Shown in pieces: positions 53,099 to 61,890 of a DNA stretch of 64,000 bases (positions are counted from its first letter, which is position 1; each line of letters begins with the position of its first letter). The translations under genes were made by a program, and so were the position numbers. The notes under the pieces are model-generated. The model was not told the DNA's origin, ran no database searches, and saw only the letters and a program-made list of their open reading frames with translations. Source of the DNA: Acidobacteriota bacterium (GTDB taxonomy: Bacteria; Acidobacteriota; Blastocatellia; UBA7656); assembly GCA_016201275.1 (NCBI GenBank), contig JACQDB010000032.1:1-64000 (forward strand), read 5' to 3'.

Positions 53099-55312
53099 TT
53101 AATTTCCTGTCGTCGCCGGAGGCTTGGCGCGTCCCGCTAAAATCTCTTTGATGCCAGCGGCATAATTGCCCTTCGGCGCGGCTTGCAAATATTTATTGTA
53201 CAAAATTTTTGCACCTTCTACGTCGCCTGCGTTCTGCAAGGCAAAGCCGCGATGCGCCAGTAAATCGGCGTCGGTTGAATCAATTTCATAAGCGCGTTGA
53301 AAGGCATTCGCCGCCTCTTTGTAGCGCTTCAGTTCATACAGCGCGAGTCCCAAATTGGTGAAGACCTGCGCTGTCGGGTTCTTCTGTTGCTGGGTGTACT
53401 GGTCAATCGCGGTTTTGAATTCCGTCAAGGCGGCCTCGATGTTGCCTATGCTGTACAGCGCCGCGCCGAGATTTTCATGCGCCTGTGGAAAGACCGGCTG
53501 CAAAGCGATGGCCTGTCGGTATTCCTCTATCGCCTTTTTATTTTCTTCCGTGGCATCGGCTTTCGCGTTCAACGAAGCCGCCTGCACCTGATGCTTCTTA
53601 CCATTTTCATAATGAATATTGGCGGCTTCCAGATTCGTCTTCGTAGGCGGTACATTGGGGATGGTGAGTGGGTTGTCTTTGGTAGTCGGCGGATTGTTGG
53701 TTGATGTGGTTAGCGGCGTCACATTTTGGGGACTGATATAGTTGGTATAAACGAAATAACTGCCGCCCAGTAAAGCCAGCAATAGAATCACAACAACGGC
53801 GCTGATGACCAGAGCTTTGCTGCCCGATTTCGGCGCAGGCAGCGCCGGGGTTGGATATGACGGTTGCGTTTGAAAGGGCGGCGTGACCGCTTGATAAGGA
53901 TTTTGTTGCGGCGGTTGATGAGCAAAAGTTTGCACGGTTTTCTGTGGTTCAGAAAACGGCGCGCTCATCGGCGGCGGCGCAGGTGTCGAAGGCTGCCAAG
54001 GTTGCGGCACTGCCGGTTGCGGCGATGGCGCAGGGAATTGCCGCTCCGCTTTTTCCGAACCGAAAGGCCGCGTCGCTTCGGCTTCGGGTTGCGAAGTGGA
54101 CTTGGGGTTTGGCGCGCCCGTCACTTCTCTGGTGATGTAAGCCGAGGGCGGACGCTGTGGCTCTTCAACAAGCGTTTGCGAGGCCGGATTGACTACGGCT
54201 TCCTGCGGCGTTTGCGAAACCGGTTGCTCAACTTGTGCGCCGCTTCTCTGCGCTTGCTCTATGCCTATGGTGTGCGCGAAACCGGCACCGTGAGGGGGTT
54301 GCGAAGAGGGCGGTGCATCCTTGATTGAGCCAATAAATTCGGTGCTTTTTTCAAAGCTTGTCGGCTGCTCGCCTATCGAAACCGTAGCGCGATTACCGCC
54401 GTCCTCGCTGATGGAATTGGTCGAGCGATGAGATAAATTTTGAGTAGCCACAATCGCCTGTTTCAACTGCGCGGCAAATTGCTCGACGCTGGCGGTGCGG
54501 TGGTCGCGGTGGCGCTCTAGGCCGTTCATTACGGCCTGTTCGACTTCGCGGCTCATCGCCGGGACGTATTCGCGCAAAGGTTTCGGTTCGGCCAACAAGC
54601 GCTTCACCATGATGGCCTGCGAGTTGTCGCCCTCGAAAGGCAGCTTGCCGCTGAACATTTCATACACCAGCAAGGCCAGACTATAAACATCCGAGCGCGC
54701 ATCGAGACGTTCACCCGACAATTGTTCGGGCGACATATAAAACGGCGTTCCCAACACAAAGCCGGTTTTGGTGAGGTTATCTTTGTCGTCATCTTCGACG
54801 GGTTTGGCGATGCCGAAATCCAGCACCTTGACATAATCGGCGTCCTCGCCTTTGCGCGTAATCATGATATTTTCCGGCTTGAGATCGCGGTGGACGATGC
54901 CCAGCGAATGCGCGGCGCTCAAGGCGGCGGCAATTTGCGCGGTGATATGAACGATGCGGTCGGTCGCCAGTGGGCGTTCTTTGGCGAGCAATTGTCCGAG
55001 GTGACGGCCTTCGATAAACTCCATCGCCAGATACAGCATACCGCCTTCGGCTTCGCCAAAATCATAAATCGTCACCGCGTGCGGATTGTCTATGCGGCTG
55101 GCCATCTGGGCTTCGCGTTTGAATCGCGCAATCATCGAATCGGTATCCGAAGTCATGGGCAACAGCAATTTAATCGCGCAGGTGCGCCCCATTTGCGTAT
55201 GTACCGCTTTGAAGACCGCGCCCATGCCGCCCTGCCCGATCTTTTCGATCAGGCGAAATCGTCCGGCAAAATCTTTGCCAATCAGCGCATCAATATTTGG
55301 CGTGCTGCTCAT
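53099..55312 (-). CDS. Membrane-anchored Ser/Thr protein kinase with extracytoplasmic TPRs
   Basis: 737 residues from the ATG at 55312. The kinase domain (residues ~15-280) has IGQGGMGAVFKAVH, CAIKLLL with the ATP lysine, IVHRDLKPENIMI, KVLDFGIAKPV and GTPFYMSPEQL. A Pro/Gln/Thr-rich linker (~300-500) leads to one membrane helix (ALVISAVVVILLLALLGGSYF, ~500). The C-terminal ~180 residues are TPRs (FPQAHENLGAALYSIGN and related repeats) placed outside the cytoplasm. This is the common PknB-like layout with TPR in place of PASTA. The substrates are unknown. An in-frame TTG 12 codons upstream is also possible. Confidence 0.92.
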   Translation of the reverse strand: MSSTPNIDALIGKDFAGRFRLIEKIGQGGMGAVFKAVHTQMGRTCAIKLLLPMTSDTDSMIARFKREAQMASRIDNPHAVTIYDFGEAEGGMLYLAMEFIEGRHLGQLLAKERPLATDRIVHITAQIAAALSAAHSLGIVHRDLKPENIMITRKGEDADYVKVLDFGIAKPVEDDDKDNLTKTGFVLGTPFYMSPEQLSGERLDARSDVYSLALLVYEMFSGKLPFEGDNSQAIMVKRLLAEPKPLREYVPAMSREVEQAVMNGLERHRDHRTASVEQFAAQLKQAIVATQNLSHRSTNSISEDGGNRATVSIGEQPTSFEKSTEFIGSIKDAPPSSQPPHGAGFAHTIGIEQAQRSGAQVEQPVSQTPQEAVVNPASQTLVEEPQRPPSAYITREVTGAPNPKSTSQPEAEATRPFGSEKAERQFPAPSPQPAVPQPWQPSTPAPPPMSAPFSEPQKTVQTFAHQPPQQNPYQAVTPPFQTQPSYPTPALPAPKSGSKALVISAVVVILLLALLGGSYFVYTNYISPQNVTPLTTSTNNPPTTKDNPLTIPNVPPTKTNLEAANIHYENGKKHQVQAASLNAKADATEENKKAIEEYRQAIALQPVFPQAHENLGAALYSIGNIEAALTEFKTAIDQYTQQQKNPTAQVFTNLGLALYELKRYKEAANAFQRAYEIDSTDADLLAHRGFALQNAGDVEGAKILYNKYLQAAPKGNYAAGIKEILAGRAKPPATTGN

Positions 55313-55341
55313 CAATGCGAGACTACTAGAAGCACGCAAAA

Positions 55342-55597
55342 AAGGCAAAAGTGAGAAGAAAAAACTAAAGGGTAAAAAGTAAAAGGCAAACCGCAGAAAA
55401 GCAGATGGTCCCGAACCGTCGAATAAAATCGGATGAGTTGAAAGGCGGTCTGTGACCGTCGGGATTCACAGCAACATCACCAGATGAGTTTAGCGGCGGT
55501 CTGTGACCGTCAGGATTCGCAGCCCGTCTTTTTACTTTTGCCTTTGCACCTTTTTCTTCTCACTTTTTTCTTCTCACTTAGCCTTTGCACTTTTGCC
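55342..55597. repeat. Inverted simple-word repeats and GGTCTGTGACCG hairpins
   Basis: Near the kinase start the word AAAAGTGAGAAGAAAAAAC appears, and near 55545-55597 its inverse recurs several times as CTTTTGCCT and TTCTTCTCACTTT. Between them two copies of GGCGGTCTGTGACCGTC lie at about 55443 and 55500. No gene is seen. Confidence 0.6.
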
Positions 55598-57718
55598 TTA
55601 TTTTCCCGTGTTCGGATTTTGCAAGCTCTCAAGGCTGGCGTTCAACAGATTTCTCGCTGGCGTATAACTGGCATCCAAAGCGAGCGCTTGGTGGAATGCT
55701 TCTATGGCTTGGGCGTGGTGATTTTGCGCTGCCAGAAACCGTCCGCGATTGGTGAGCATAGACAGATAAACCGGCAGCACTTTCTTTATCACCACGTCAT
55801 CGTCGGCAAACTTCAAAGTGCCATCGGCAAGCCCGCGAGTATTGAGCGCAACGTCGTTGGTGGGCGCAACCGCGTTAGTGGTCGAGGCACAAAAGAGCAA
55901 GCCTTTCGGGATGAGGGTGAATTTCTCGTTTAAGAAAGTGGTCAACTCCATATTGGGGCCGCCGCGATTGATGACGATTTCCTGCGTCGCGTAAACCGGC
56001 GCAACTTTGCTGCGAGTATTGATGAAAGAGAAAATCATGTCGTAAAACCGCGTGTTAATGCGTTCGCTCAACTTGGGATTGTTCGCGTAAGCTTCGGGGT
56101 TTTGCTCCCAGCTTTTCAGGTCTTCCAGATAAGCCTCGACGGCCTTGCGGGATTGCTCAATCACCTCTGGATAGACTTGGCGCAAATAATCGAAATACCA
56201 CGACCGCCGCAATTGATTCACATCTATCGCTACGACATCGGGGCGCTGCCCTTCGAGTTGGCGCACATACAGCATAGGCGAATAGACTTGCCAATCGCTG
56301 GTCAACAGCAAGGCGTTGGGTTCTAGTCCCTGCAAAATGTTAGTGACGTAATCGTGCGCGATGAAATAGCGGCTGCGATTGTTGTAGCGAAAATTTCCCG
56401 CCAGCGTGAGCAGCGGAAGCAGCAGGAAAATCATAGCTGCGCGCCAAGGCGTGAAGAGTTGTCGAAATTTTGGCGTTGGCAAAAACCGCATGAACCATTG
56501 CGCGCCACTACCTGCGGCAATCGTTAAGGCAATGAAAGCGGGCAAATAGTAAGCGTCTTTGTCTTCGTCTATTTCGTAGCCTAAACCGTAGAGGAGGTCG
56601 GCGGCGACCATGAGAGCAAGAAAAAAGAACATCGCTTTGTCGTGTTTGAACAGATAGACGAATCCGACGGTGGCAAGCGCCAAACCGAGAGGCAGCCAGG
56701 GGAAGCCGAATTCACGAATAGATAGCGCGGCGAACTCGCTGATTCTTGCCAGCGAAAAATCGAAGAATACCTGATATTGGCGGCCTGTGATGTGCCACCA
56801 GAAGCGTTCCAGATTGTCAGGGTCGCCCCAATTCATCAACGGTGAACGCGACGCGGCGAAGGGCAGATAGAGATAAATGCTCAAGCCTGAAAAGGCCGAA
56901 AGCGCCGCATACAACAAGCGTTTGCTTGTGAAAAAGCGTAAGCCTGCACTTGCCCAGACCAGCGCGGCGAGAGCGGGTAACAACAAACCGACGGTGACGT
57001 GATGAACGCCTAAAGCGAGGCCAAAGAAAAACGCCGCAAGATACAGCGCTTTGTCATTGGGCGCTTGAGGGAGCGTGTGGGCGGTGCGGATTTGCCGTCG
57101 CCAGCGCATCATTAAATAGATCACAGCGAGGATGAGCATGGCGTTGAGCGTATAGACTTCGGCAATGGTGGCATAAGCCCAGAGGGTGCGCGAAACGGCC
57201 AGTAGCAAGCCGCTGATTACGGCGGGTGCCAGCATCCATAGCGGAGGGAAGGATTGGTTCACAGCGTCTGCGAGATTGTTTGGCGCAGACTTGCCGCGCT
57301 TTCTGAGCTTGTCTTTTCGGCGTTTTGCCTTGGTTTGCAGTGATGATTGAGTCAACAAAGTTTCGCTTACGAGCAGCATCATCAACATAGATGCGAGCGC
57401 CGCACACAATGCCGAAAGTAAATGCACGCGCAGCGCAAGATTACCGATAGGCAACAGCGTAGCGAAATGAGCGAGCAAAACATAGAGCGGAAACCCCGGC
57501 GGATGAGCGATGCCTAGAGTTTTCGCCGCGAGAATTAATTCGCCGCTGTCCACCAAGGTGACGGTTGGCGCGAGCGTGAAGGCATACAAAAGAAACGCCA
57601 ACAGAAAAACGCCGGCAGCAAGAAACTGGCGCGCTGTGGTGAAAGAGCCTGATTGCTGCATGGGGGGATTGTTGTTGTGCGTGGTTGCGAGTTGATCTGC
57701 TTTGGGTTTTTCCATCAT
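55598..57718 (-). CDS. DUF2723-like polytopic membrane protein
   Basis: About 706 residues from the ATG at 57718. Around eleven to twelve membrane segments, with the DUF2723 signature near the N-terminus: VDSGELILAAKTLGIAHPPGFPLY then LPIGNLALRVHLLSALCAALA. The C-terminal ~250 residues are soluble and contain LLTSDWQVYSPMLYVRQLEG. DUF2723 proteins are related to protein O-mannosyl- and other GT-C glycosyltransferases and are probably involved in envelope glycosylation. The GT-C catalytic acidic residues cannot be assigned with certainty here. The C-terminal tail has a TPR-like ALALDASYTPARNLL stretch. Confidence 0.85.
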   Translation of the reverse strand: MMEKPKADQLATTHNNNPPMQQSGSFTTARQFLAAGVFLLAFLLYAFTLAPTVTLVDSGELILAAKTLGIAHPPGFPLYVLLAHFATLLPIGNLALRVHLLSALCAALASMLMMLLVSETLLTQSSLQTKAKRRKDKLRKRGKSAPNNLADAVNQSFPPLWMLAPAVISGLLLAVSRTLWAYATIAEVYTLNAMLILAVIYLMMRWRRQIRTAHTLPQAPNDKALYLAAFFFGLALGVHHVTVGLLLPALAALVWASAGLRFFTSKRLLYAALSAFSGLSIYLYLPFAASRSPLMNWGDPDNLERFWWHITGRQYQVFFDFSLARISEFAALSIREFGFPWLPLGLALATVGFVYLFKHDKAMFFFLALMVAADLLYGLGYEIDEDKDAYYLPAFIALTIAAGSGAQWFMRFLPTPKFRQLFTPWRAAMIFLLLPLLTLAGNFRYNNRSRYFIAHDYVTNILQGLEPNALLLTSDWQVYSPMLYVRQLEGQRPDVVAIDVNQLRRSWYFDYLRQVYPEVIEQSRKAVEAYLEDLKSWEQNPEAYANNPKLSERINTRFYDMIFSFINTRSKVAPVYATQEIVINRGGPNMELTTFLNEKFTLIPKGLLFCASTTNAVAPTNDVALNTRGLADGTLKFADDDVVIKKVLPVYLSMLTNRGRFLAAQNHHAQAIEAFHQALALDASYTPARNLLNASLESLQNPNTGK

Positions 57719-57864
57719 GGAGGCAACACCGAAGTGAAAATTCAAAACGGCAATATACCAATAAAGAAATCACTTGTTCAAAAACGAAAACGCGAAAATA
57801 GGTTTGGTCGGTACGAATGGTGGATGAAAGAACCGGCAAGACTTGAGAGTTTTTCCCCTGCCCT

Positions 57865-57945
57865 GTACGGGCGACCCTCTGTGGTCACCCCTCCTTGAAA
57901 TCCATTAACTTTCAAGGAGGGGCGACCACAGAGGGTCGCCCGTAC
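57865..57945. repeat. 36-bp near-perfect hairpin of the GTACGGGCGAC family
   Basis: Left arm 57865-57900 and right arm 57910-57945 match in inverse with a single mismatch around a 9-base loop. Both ends read GTACGGGCGACC. The same end sequence borders the element at 46522-46731, so this is a short member of one family. Confidence 0.8.
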
Positions 57946-58153
57946 AAGGTTGCACTTGATTTCATCCACAGTTCTAAGTACAGGGCGCGACAACTTCGCC
58001 GCTCGTTAGAAAATACTGATTTGCTGCAAAAAGCCTATGTTTATTGGCTTATTTGAAAAATCATGGCGTTGCTAACTAGCGGCGTATTTACTGTGCCTTG
58101 TACTAAGTTCGACTTTGTACGTTTTTCAGAGGCGAACCAACCGCGCCAATCTT
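57946..58153. other. Intergenic stretch without a gene
   Basis: No open frame or RNA signature is evident between the hairpin at 57945 and the repeat array at 58154. Together with 58498-58822 this makes up the rest of the gap between the DUF2723-like gene and the LolA-like gene. A small CTCAACTT..AAGTTGAG hairpin lies near 58674. Confidence 0.4.
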
Positions 58154-58497
58154 TCCTATGGAAATCGGTAGATGACTAAAGTTCAGCCTACGATTAACCA
58201 ATCCCCCAACGGCAGTTGGAGGATGCTTAAAACTCAGCCTACGAAATACAGCGCAACATCAACCAATCCCCCCGATGGAAATCGGGGGATGGTTAAAGTC
58301 CAACCTACGAAACGCTGCCAACGAGAAACGAATCCCCCCGATGGCAATCGGGGGATGGTTAAAGTCCAACCTTGCCCGATGCTCAAGGCTGGACTTTAAC
58401 TATCCCCCAACTACCGTTGGGGGGATTGCAAAAAAACTTTGCTTGCCTGTGGTGTAAGTTGGACTTTAACCATCCCCCAACTGCCGTTGGGGGAATT
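58154..58497. repeat. Array of six related stem-loops with GGTTAAAGTCCAACCT spacers
   Basis: Each unit is a hairpin of the form ATCCCCC..ATGG.AAT..GGGGGAT, followed by GGTTAAAGTCCAACCTACG or a close variant. Four units run in one direction and two in the other. Short frames that read through them are not genes, because the periodicity explains the repeated peptides. Spacers and repeats vary in length, which rules out CRISPR. Confidence 0.8.
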
Positions 58498-58822
58498 CAG
58501 ACGAATGGCCTCACTGCCTCGGCTCTGCGTTGATAAACTTCTCAGCGGCGCATTACCTGGAGTGAAACCGCTTTTTACTTTCAACCCTTGAAATGAGTGA
58601 ACCGCAAAAAATTGAGGCTGACGACTTCCAAGCGCTACCCGCAACGTCAGATATGGATTGATGCTGGCCAATCTCAACTTGTACAAAGTTGAGCTTTGAT
58701 CGCGTGTCGAATGTTGATCGAGCGAAATCCTGTGCAGCGATGTTGCGGGAGTTCGCGCCAAAAAAATGGCGACCGGAGGCCGCCAATCAACGCTAGAAAT
58801 TTGTTTGCTTACCTGTTCGCGT

Positions 58823-59785
58823 CTATTCGATCAGCGGTTTTTTGGTTACCGGCGCTGCGGGTTTTTTAGTTGTGGTTGGCGCTGGCGTTTCAGGCTTCTT
58901 CGGAGTTGTAATTGCTGGCGCTGGCGTTTCAGGCTTCTTCGGAGTTGTAGTTGCTGGTGCGTTCGGTTGGTTGATCGTCGGCGCGCTCTCCGGCTTTTTC
59001 ACTTTGTCGCCTTCTTCGGTGGCTTCCTCGCCGGGGTCGTCGCTGACGCGAATACCGGTAGAGAATTTTTTATAGCTGGTGAACTTCACGCTCAAACGCA
59101 TATGCACGCTGTTACCTCTTTTGAATTCCAGCACGTCATCAGCATAGATATAAGTCGGGAACCAGTATTTGCCGTCAATGTTTTCGCGGTACGATTCAAA
59201 GTGCGGAGAGACATTTTTTTCCGTGTCGGGTATGGATTTTCCTGCCACTTTGACGATTTGTAAATCCACATCATCCACCCATATACGCCCTTCCAAATAG
59301 CGTTCGCCTTTGACTAATTGTTTCGGTTTGACCTCAAAAACATAGGTGGTGAGTTCATCAATTTTTTCTTTGCGAAGAAAAGTCACTTGATATTTGGGCA
59401 ACGTCTCTGTCGTCAATCCAAAGGGTTGAATCTCCGCAAGGTCCTGCATATCTTCTCTGGTCAGGATCAAGTTTTTCAGCGTTGAAGGTGGAAAGAAGGT
59501 AATTTTTTCGAGGCGATTGCCGTGATTATCCAGGACAATATCGGAAACGCGATGAAAGCGACCGATAATCGAACCGGCTTCGCCAATCTCCATCATGTCG
59601 AAATTCTGAGTAAAGGTGTAGTTCAAGCGCGCCGCTTTATTCTGGCTTTCGGCGGCGGCGAAGCGCTGAATCACGTCGTCAATCGAAAGCTGTGGCGGCG
59701 TTGGCGAAGTTTGCGCCTGACCTATGATGGACAGTGAAACGAGCAGGGTGAATAGTAAAAGTGAATCTCTCAGCTTGATACGCAT
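58823..59785 (-). CDS. LolA-like outer-membrane lipoprotein-sorting protein, exported
   Basis: 320 residues from the ATG at 59785 (GGGAGA upstream); the in-frame start at 59860 is rejected. A signal peptide (MRIKLRDSLLLFTLLVSLS) is followed by a LolA/LppX-like beta fold: RLNYTFTQNFDMMEIG, then EGRIWVDDVDLQIVKV and SYRENIDGKYWFPTYIY. These proteins bind lipid or lipoprotein acyl chains. The C-terminal ~60 residues are repeats of KKPETPAP, a low-complexity extension not found in LolA itself. This layout is common in Acidobacteriota. Confidence 0.8.
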   Translation of the reverse strand: MRIKLRDSLLLFTLLVSLSIIGQAQTSPTPPQLSIDDVIQRFAAAESQNKAARLNYTFTQNFDMMEIGEAGSIIGRFHRVSDIVLDNHGNRLEKITFFPPSTLKNLILTREDMQDLAEIQPFGLTTETLPKYQVTFLRKEKIDELTTYVFEVKPKQLVKGERYLEGRIWVDDVDLQIVKVAGKSIPDTEKNVSPHFESYRENIDGKYWFPTYIYADDVLEFKRGNSVHMRLSVKFTSYKKFSTGIRVSDDPGEEATEEGDKVKKPESAPTINQPNAPATTTPKKPETPAPAITTPKKPETPAPTTTKKPAAPVTKKPLIE

Positions 59786-60027
59786 TGTGTTTCTCCCGTT
59801 CAATTGATGAGGTAATTCTACTGGGTTATTTGTCATTGTCACAAGCGGGTACGGTGACAACTTCTCTGATGAATGAAAACTCGCTGGGTGTTGGACGCGC
59901 CGGAAATTTTTTTGGCGAAATGTCCGGCGCTCTTTGTAAACTCCTGAGAGCTTGACTATGATAAGTTCTCAAGGCCACGCGGAAAGCGTTTTGACACGAG
60001 GCATTTCAGGAAAGACAAAACGACATC

Positions 60028-60933
60028 ATGGCTATGAAAATCTTACTTTGTAGTGACGGCTCCCTACAGGCCACTCAGGCCCTTCAGTTCGGCGGAATCA
60101 TTGCCGCCGCCTGCCATGCGGAAACCACGCTGCTCGGCATCACCGAAAAATCGGCAGAAGAAGACGCCTTGTTTGAAGCCTTGAAACAGGGCGCGCAAAT
60201 CCTCAAGCAGTTGAACGTCAACGCCGAATTGATTATCAAAGCCGGAGAACCGCTTGCCGAAATTGTGCGCCGCACTCAGGAAATGCATTATGATCTGGTG
60301 GTCATAGGCGCAGTGCAAAAAGGCACACGCGGACCGTTTCTGATGTCGGCCAAGGCCTACAAAATTATCAAAGCCGTAGAGCCGCCGGTGCTGGTCGTCA
60401 TGGGCAGCCACAAGACTTTGAAGCGCTTGTTGATTTGCAGCGGCGGCGAAAAATATATAGACACGGCAGTGCATTTCGCCGGTGAGATGGCCAAAAATTT
60501 TGCCGCACGCATTACGCTCTTTCATGTGATGGCCGAGCCGCCCGCCGATTATGCCGATTTAATCAAGATGGAAGAGGATGTGAATTTGTTGCTGCATTCG
60601 GAGTCCGACTTGGGGCAGAACCTGCGAAATGAAAAAGAGTTGCTCGATAAAATGGGCGTCGAGAGTCGCGTCCGCCTGCGCCACGGTTTGGTGTTGAGCG
60701 AGGTGATGAAAGAGATCAAGCGCGGCGAATATGATTTGGTCGTTACCGGTTCGTCGCCAGCGGGCGGAAATTTGCGAACCTACATCATGGGCAATATCAC
60801 CAGAGAGATTGTCAATCGCGCCGAATGCCCAGTGCTGGTGGTGCGCGGCGCGCAAACCCCTGCAGGTTTGGGTAGCAGTCTGAAAGATTTTTTCTCGGAA
60901 GTCTTCGGCCAATCCAAAGGCCAACCGCAATAG
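60028..60933 (+). CDS. Tandem universal stress protein (two UspA domains)
   Basis: 301 residues. Domain 1 covers ~1-130 (MKILLCSDGSLQATQALQFG ... HYDLVVIGAVQKGTRGPFLMSAKAYKIIKAVEPPVLVV) and domain 2 covers ~135-300 (TLKRLLICSGGEKYIDTAVHFA ... YDLVVTGSSPAGGNLRTYIMGNITREIVNRAECPVLVV). The second domain's GSxxxG nucleotide loop is degenerate. Double UspA proteins act in stress survival, often binding ATP. There is no regulatory site nearby that I can name. Confidence 0.9.
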   Translation: MAMKILLCSDGSLQATQALQFGGIIAAACHAETTLLGITEKSAEEDALFEALKQGAQILKQLNVNAELIIKAGEPLAEIVRRTQEMHYDLVVIGAVQKGTRGPFLMSAKAYKIIKAVEPPVLVVMGSHKTLKRLLICSGGEKYIDTAVHFAGEMAKNFAARITLFHVMAEPPADYADLIKMEEDVNLLLHSESDLGQNLRNEKELLDKMGVESRVRLRHGLVLSEVMKEIKRGEYDLVVTGSSPAGGNLRTYIMGNITREIVNRAECPVLVVRGAQTPAGLGSSLKDFFSEVFGQSKGQPQ

Positions 60934-60946
60934 ACCCATAGCACGC

Positions 60947-61026
60947 AGTGCAGACCGCGAGCGCGACCCTAGCTGTCCGTCCGCTTGCAGATGCGAACAA
61001 GGATGACGGCGCTCGCGGTCTGCACT
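60947..61026. repeat. 18-bp inverted repeat, GC-rich hairpin
   Basis: AGTGCAGACCGCGAGCGC at 60947-60964 is inversely repeated at 61009-61026 around a 44-base interior. It lies between convergent genes and could act as a terminator, but no T-run follows. A second GGGGTTC-based inverted motif lies at about 61036-61070. Confidence 0.6.
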
Positions 61027-61159
61027 ACAGACCGCTTGGGGTTCGAGCGGCGAACCTCATCGCCGTTCGGGGTTCCGCCTTTTCCTTACCCGTAGAGCCA
61101 ACGACAAAGGCAACGCTGAACCCCGAATTTCACAACCATAGAAGTTGCGTCGGGCGCGC

Positions 61160-61837
61160 TCAAGTCATGCGTAAACCGTTGGCATCGGTGTTGATGGCGA
61201 TGACTTCGATGAGCGCCCAAAACCCCGTGATGAATATACCGATGCCGAATACCCAGCCGAGAAACACGGTGATTAGCAATTGCGCGACGCCCTTTCCGGC
61301 ATACCCTGCATAAAAGTTATGCACGCCGAAACAGCCGAAGAACAATCCTAAAATGATATAGGCGGCACGACTTTTGGAAGACCACATGGGGCCGGAATAC
61401 ATGGCCTGATTCTGATTGACCTGATTGATGACAATCTGATTGCCCGCCGATTGATTAGCCGCCGGTTGATCGAGAAAATGGCGTATGTTGGCCAACGGTT
61501 GCCAACCTGCCATACCGGCCTGCCAATAATTGGTGCCGGCATTGATGCTGCCGTTTTGCCACATGGCTTTCATTTGATTAATGGTGAAGGGGCCGTTCTG
61601 TTGCCCATTGAGGAACAGAAAATAGGTATCGCTGCTCATCATGTTGACCGGCAGCGGAGCCGAGGGCGACGGAGCCGGTGGCACCCTCATGGGCGGTGCC
61701 ATCAACGCCGCGCTGGGAGTGGCCGAAAACTGATTGGGCGGCGATGAAGGGGTAGCGTACTCCTCGATAGTCATTCCGCAACCGGGGCAGAATTTTGCGG
61801 TCACGCTTAGAAATTGTCCACATTGATGACATTGCAT
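61160..61837 (-). CDS. Zinc-ribbon, GYF_2 and TM2 domain protein
   Basis: 225 residues from the ATG at 61837 (AAAGGAG upstream). Residues 1-22 form a zinc ribbon (CHQCG...CPGCG), 22-70 a Pro/Ala-rich linker, 70-120 a GYF_2 domain (YFLFLNGQQNGPFTINQMKAMW) and 150-218 a TM2 domain (AAYIILGLFFGCFGVHNFYAGYAG then FGIGIFITGFWALIEVI). TM2 is a two-helix membrane domain; the combination is found in several Acidobacteriota and Planctomycetota. It may be an adaptor that recruits a proline-rich partner to the membrane. Function unproven. Confidence 0.9.
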   Translation of the reverse strand: MQCHQCGQFLSVTAKFCPGCGMTIEEYATPSSPPNQFSATPSAALMAPPMRVPPAPSPSAPLPVNMMSSDTYFLFLNGQQNGPFTINQMKAMWQNGSINAGTNYWQAGMAGWQPLANIRHFLDQPAANQSAGNQIVINQVNQNQAMYSGPMWSSKSRAAYIILGLFFGCFGVHNFYAGYAGKGVAQLLITVFLGWVFGIGIFITGFWALIEVIAINTDANGLRMT

Positions 61838-61890
61838 CTGGTTTTTCTCCTTTGGTTGAAGCTCAAACCGCACGGTGCTGAGGCCATCGG

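Noticed and set aside
58172-58399. ORF of repeated peptides (NPPDGNRGMVKVQP...)
   Set aside because: The peptide periodicity reflects the DNA stem-loop array; there is no ribosome-binding site.
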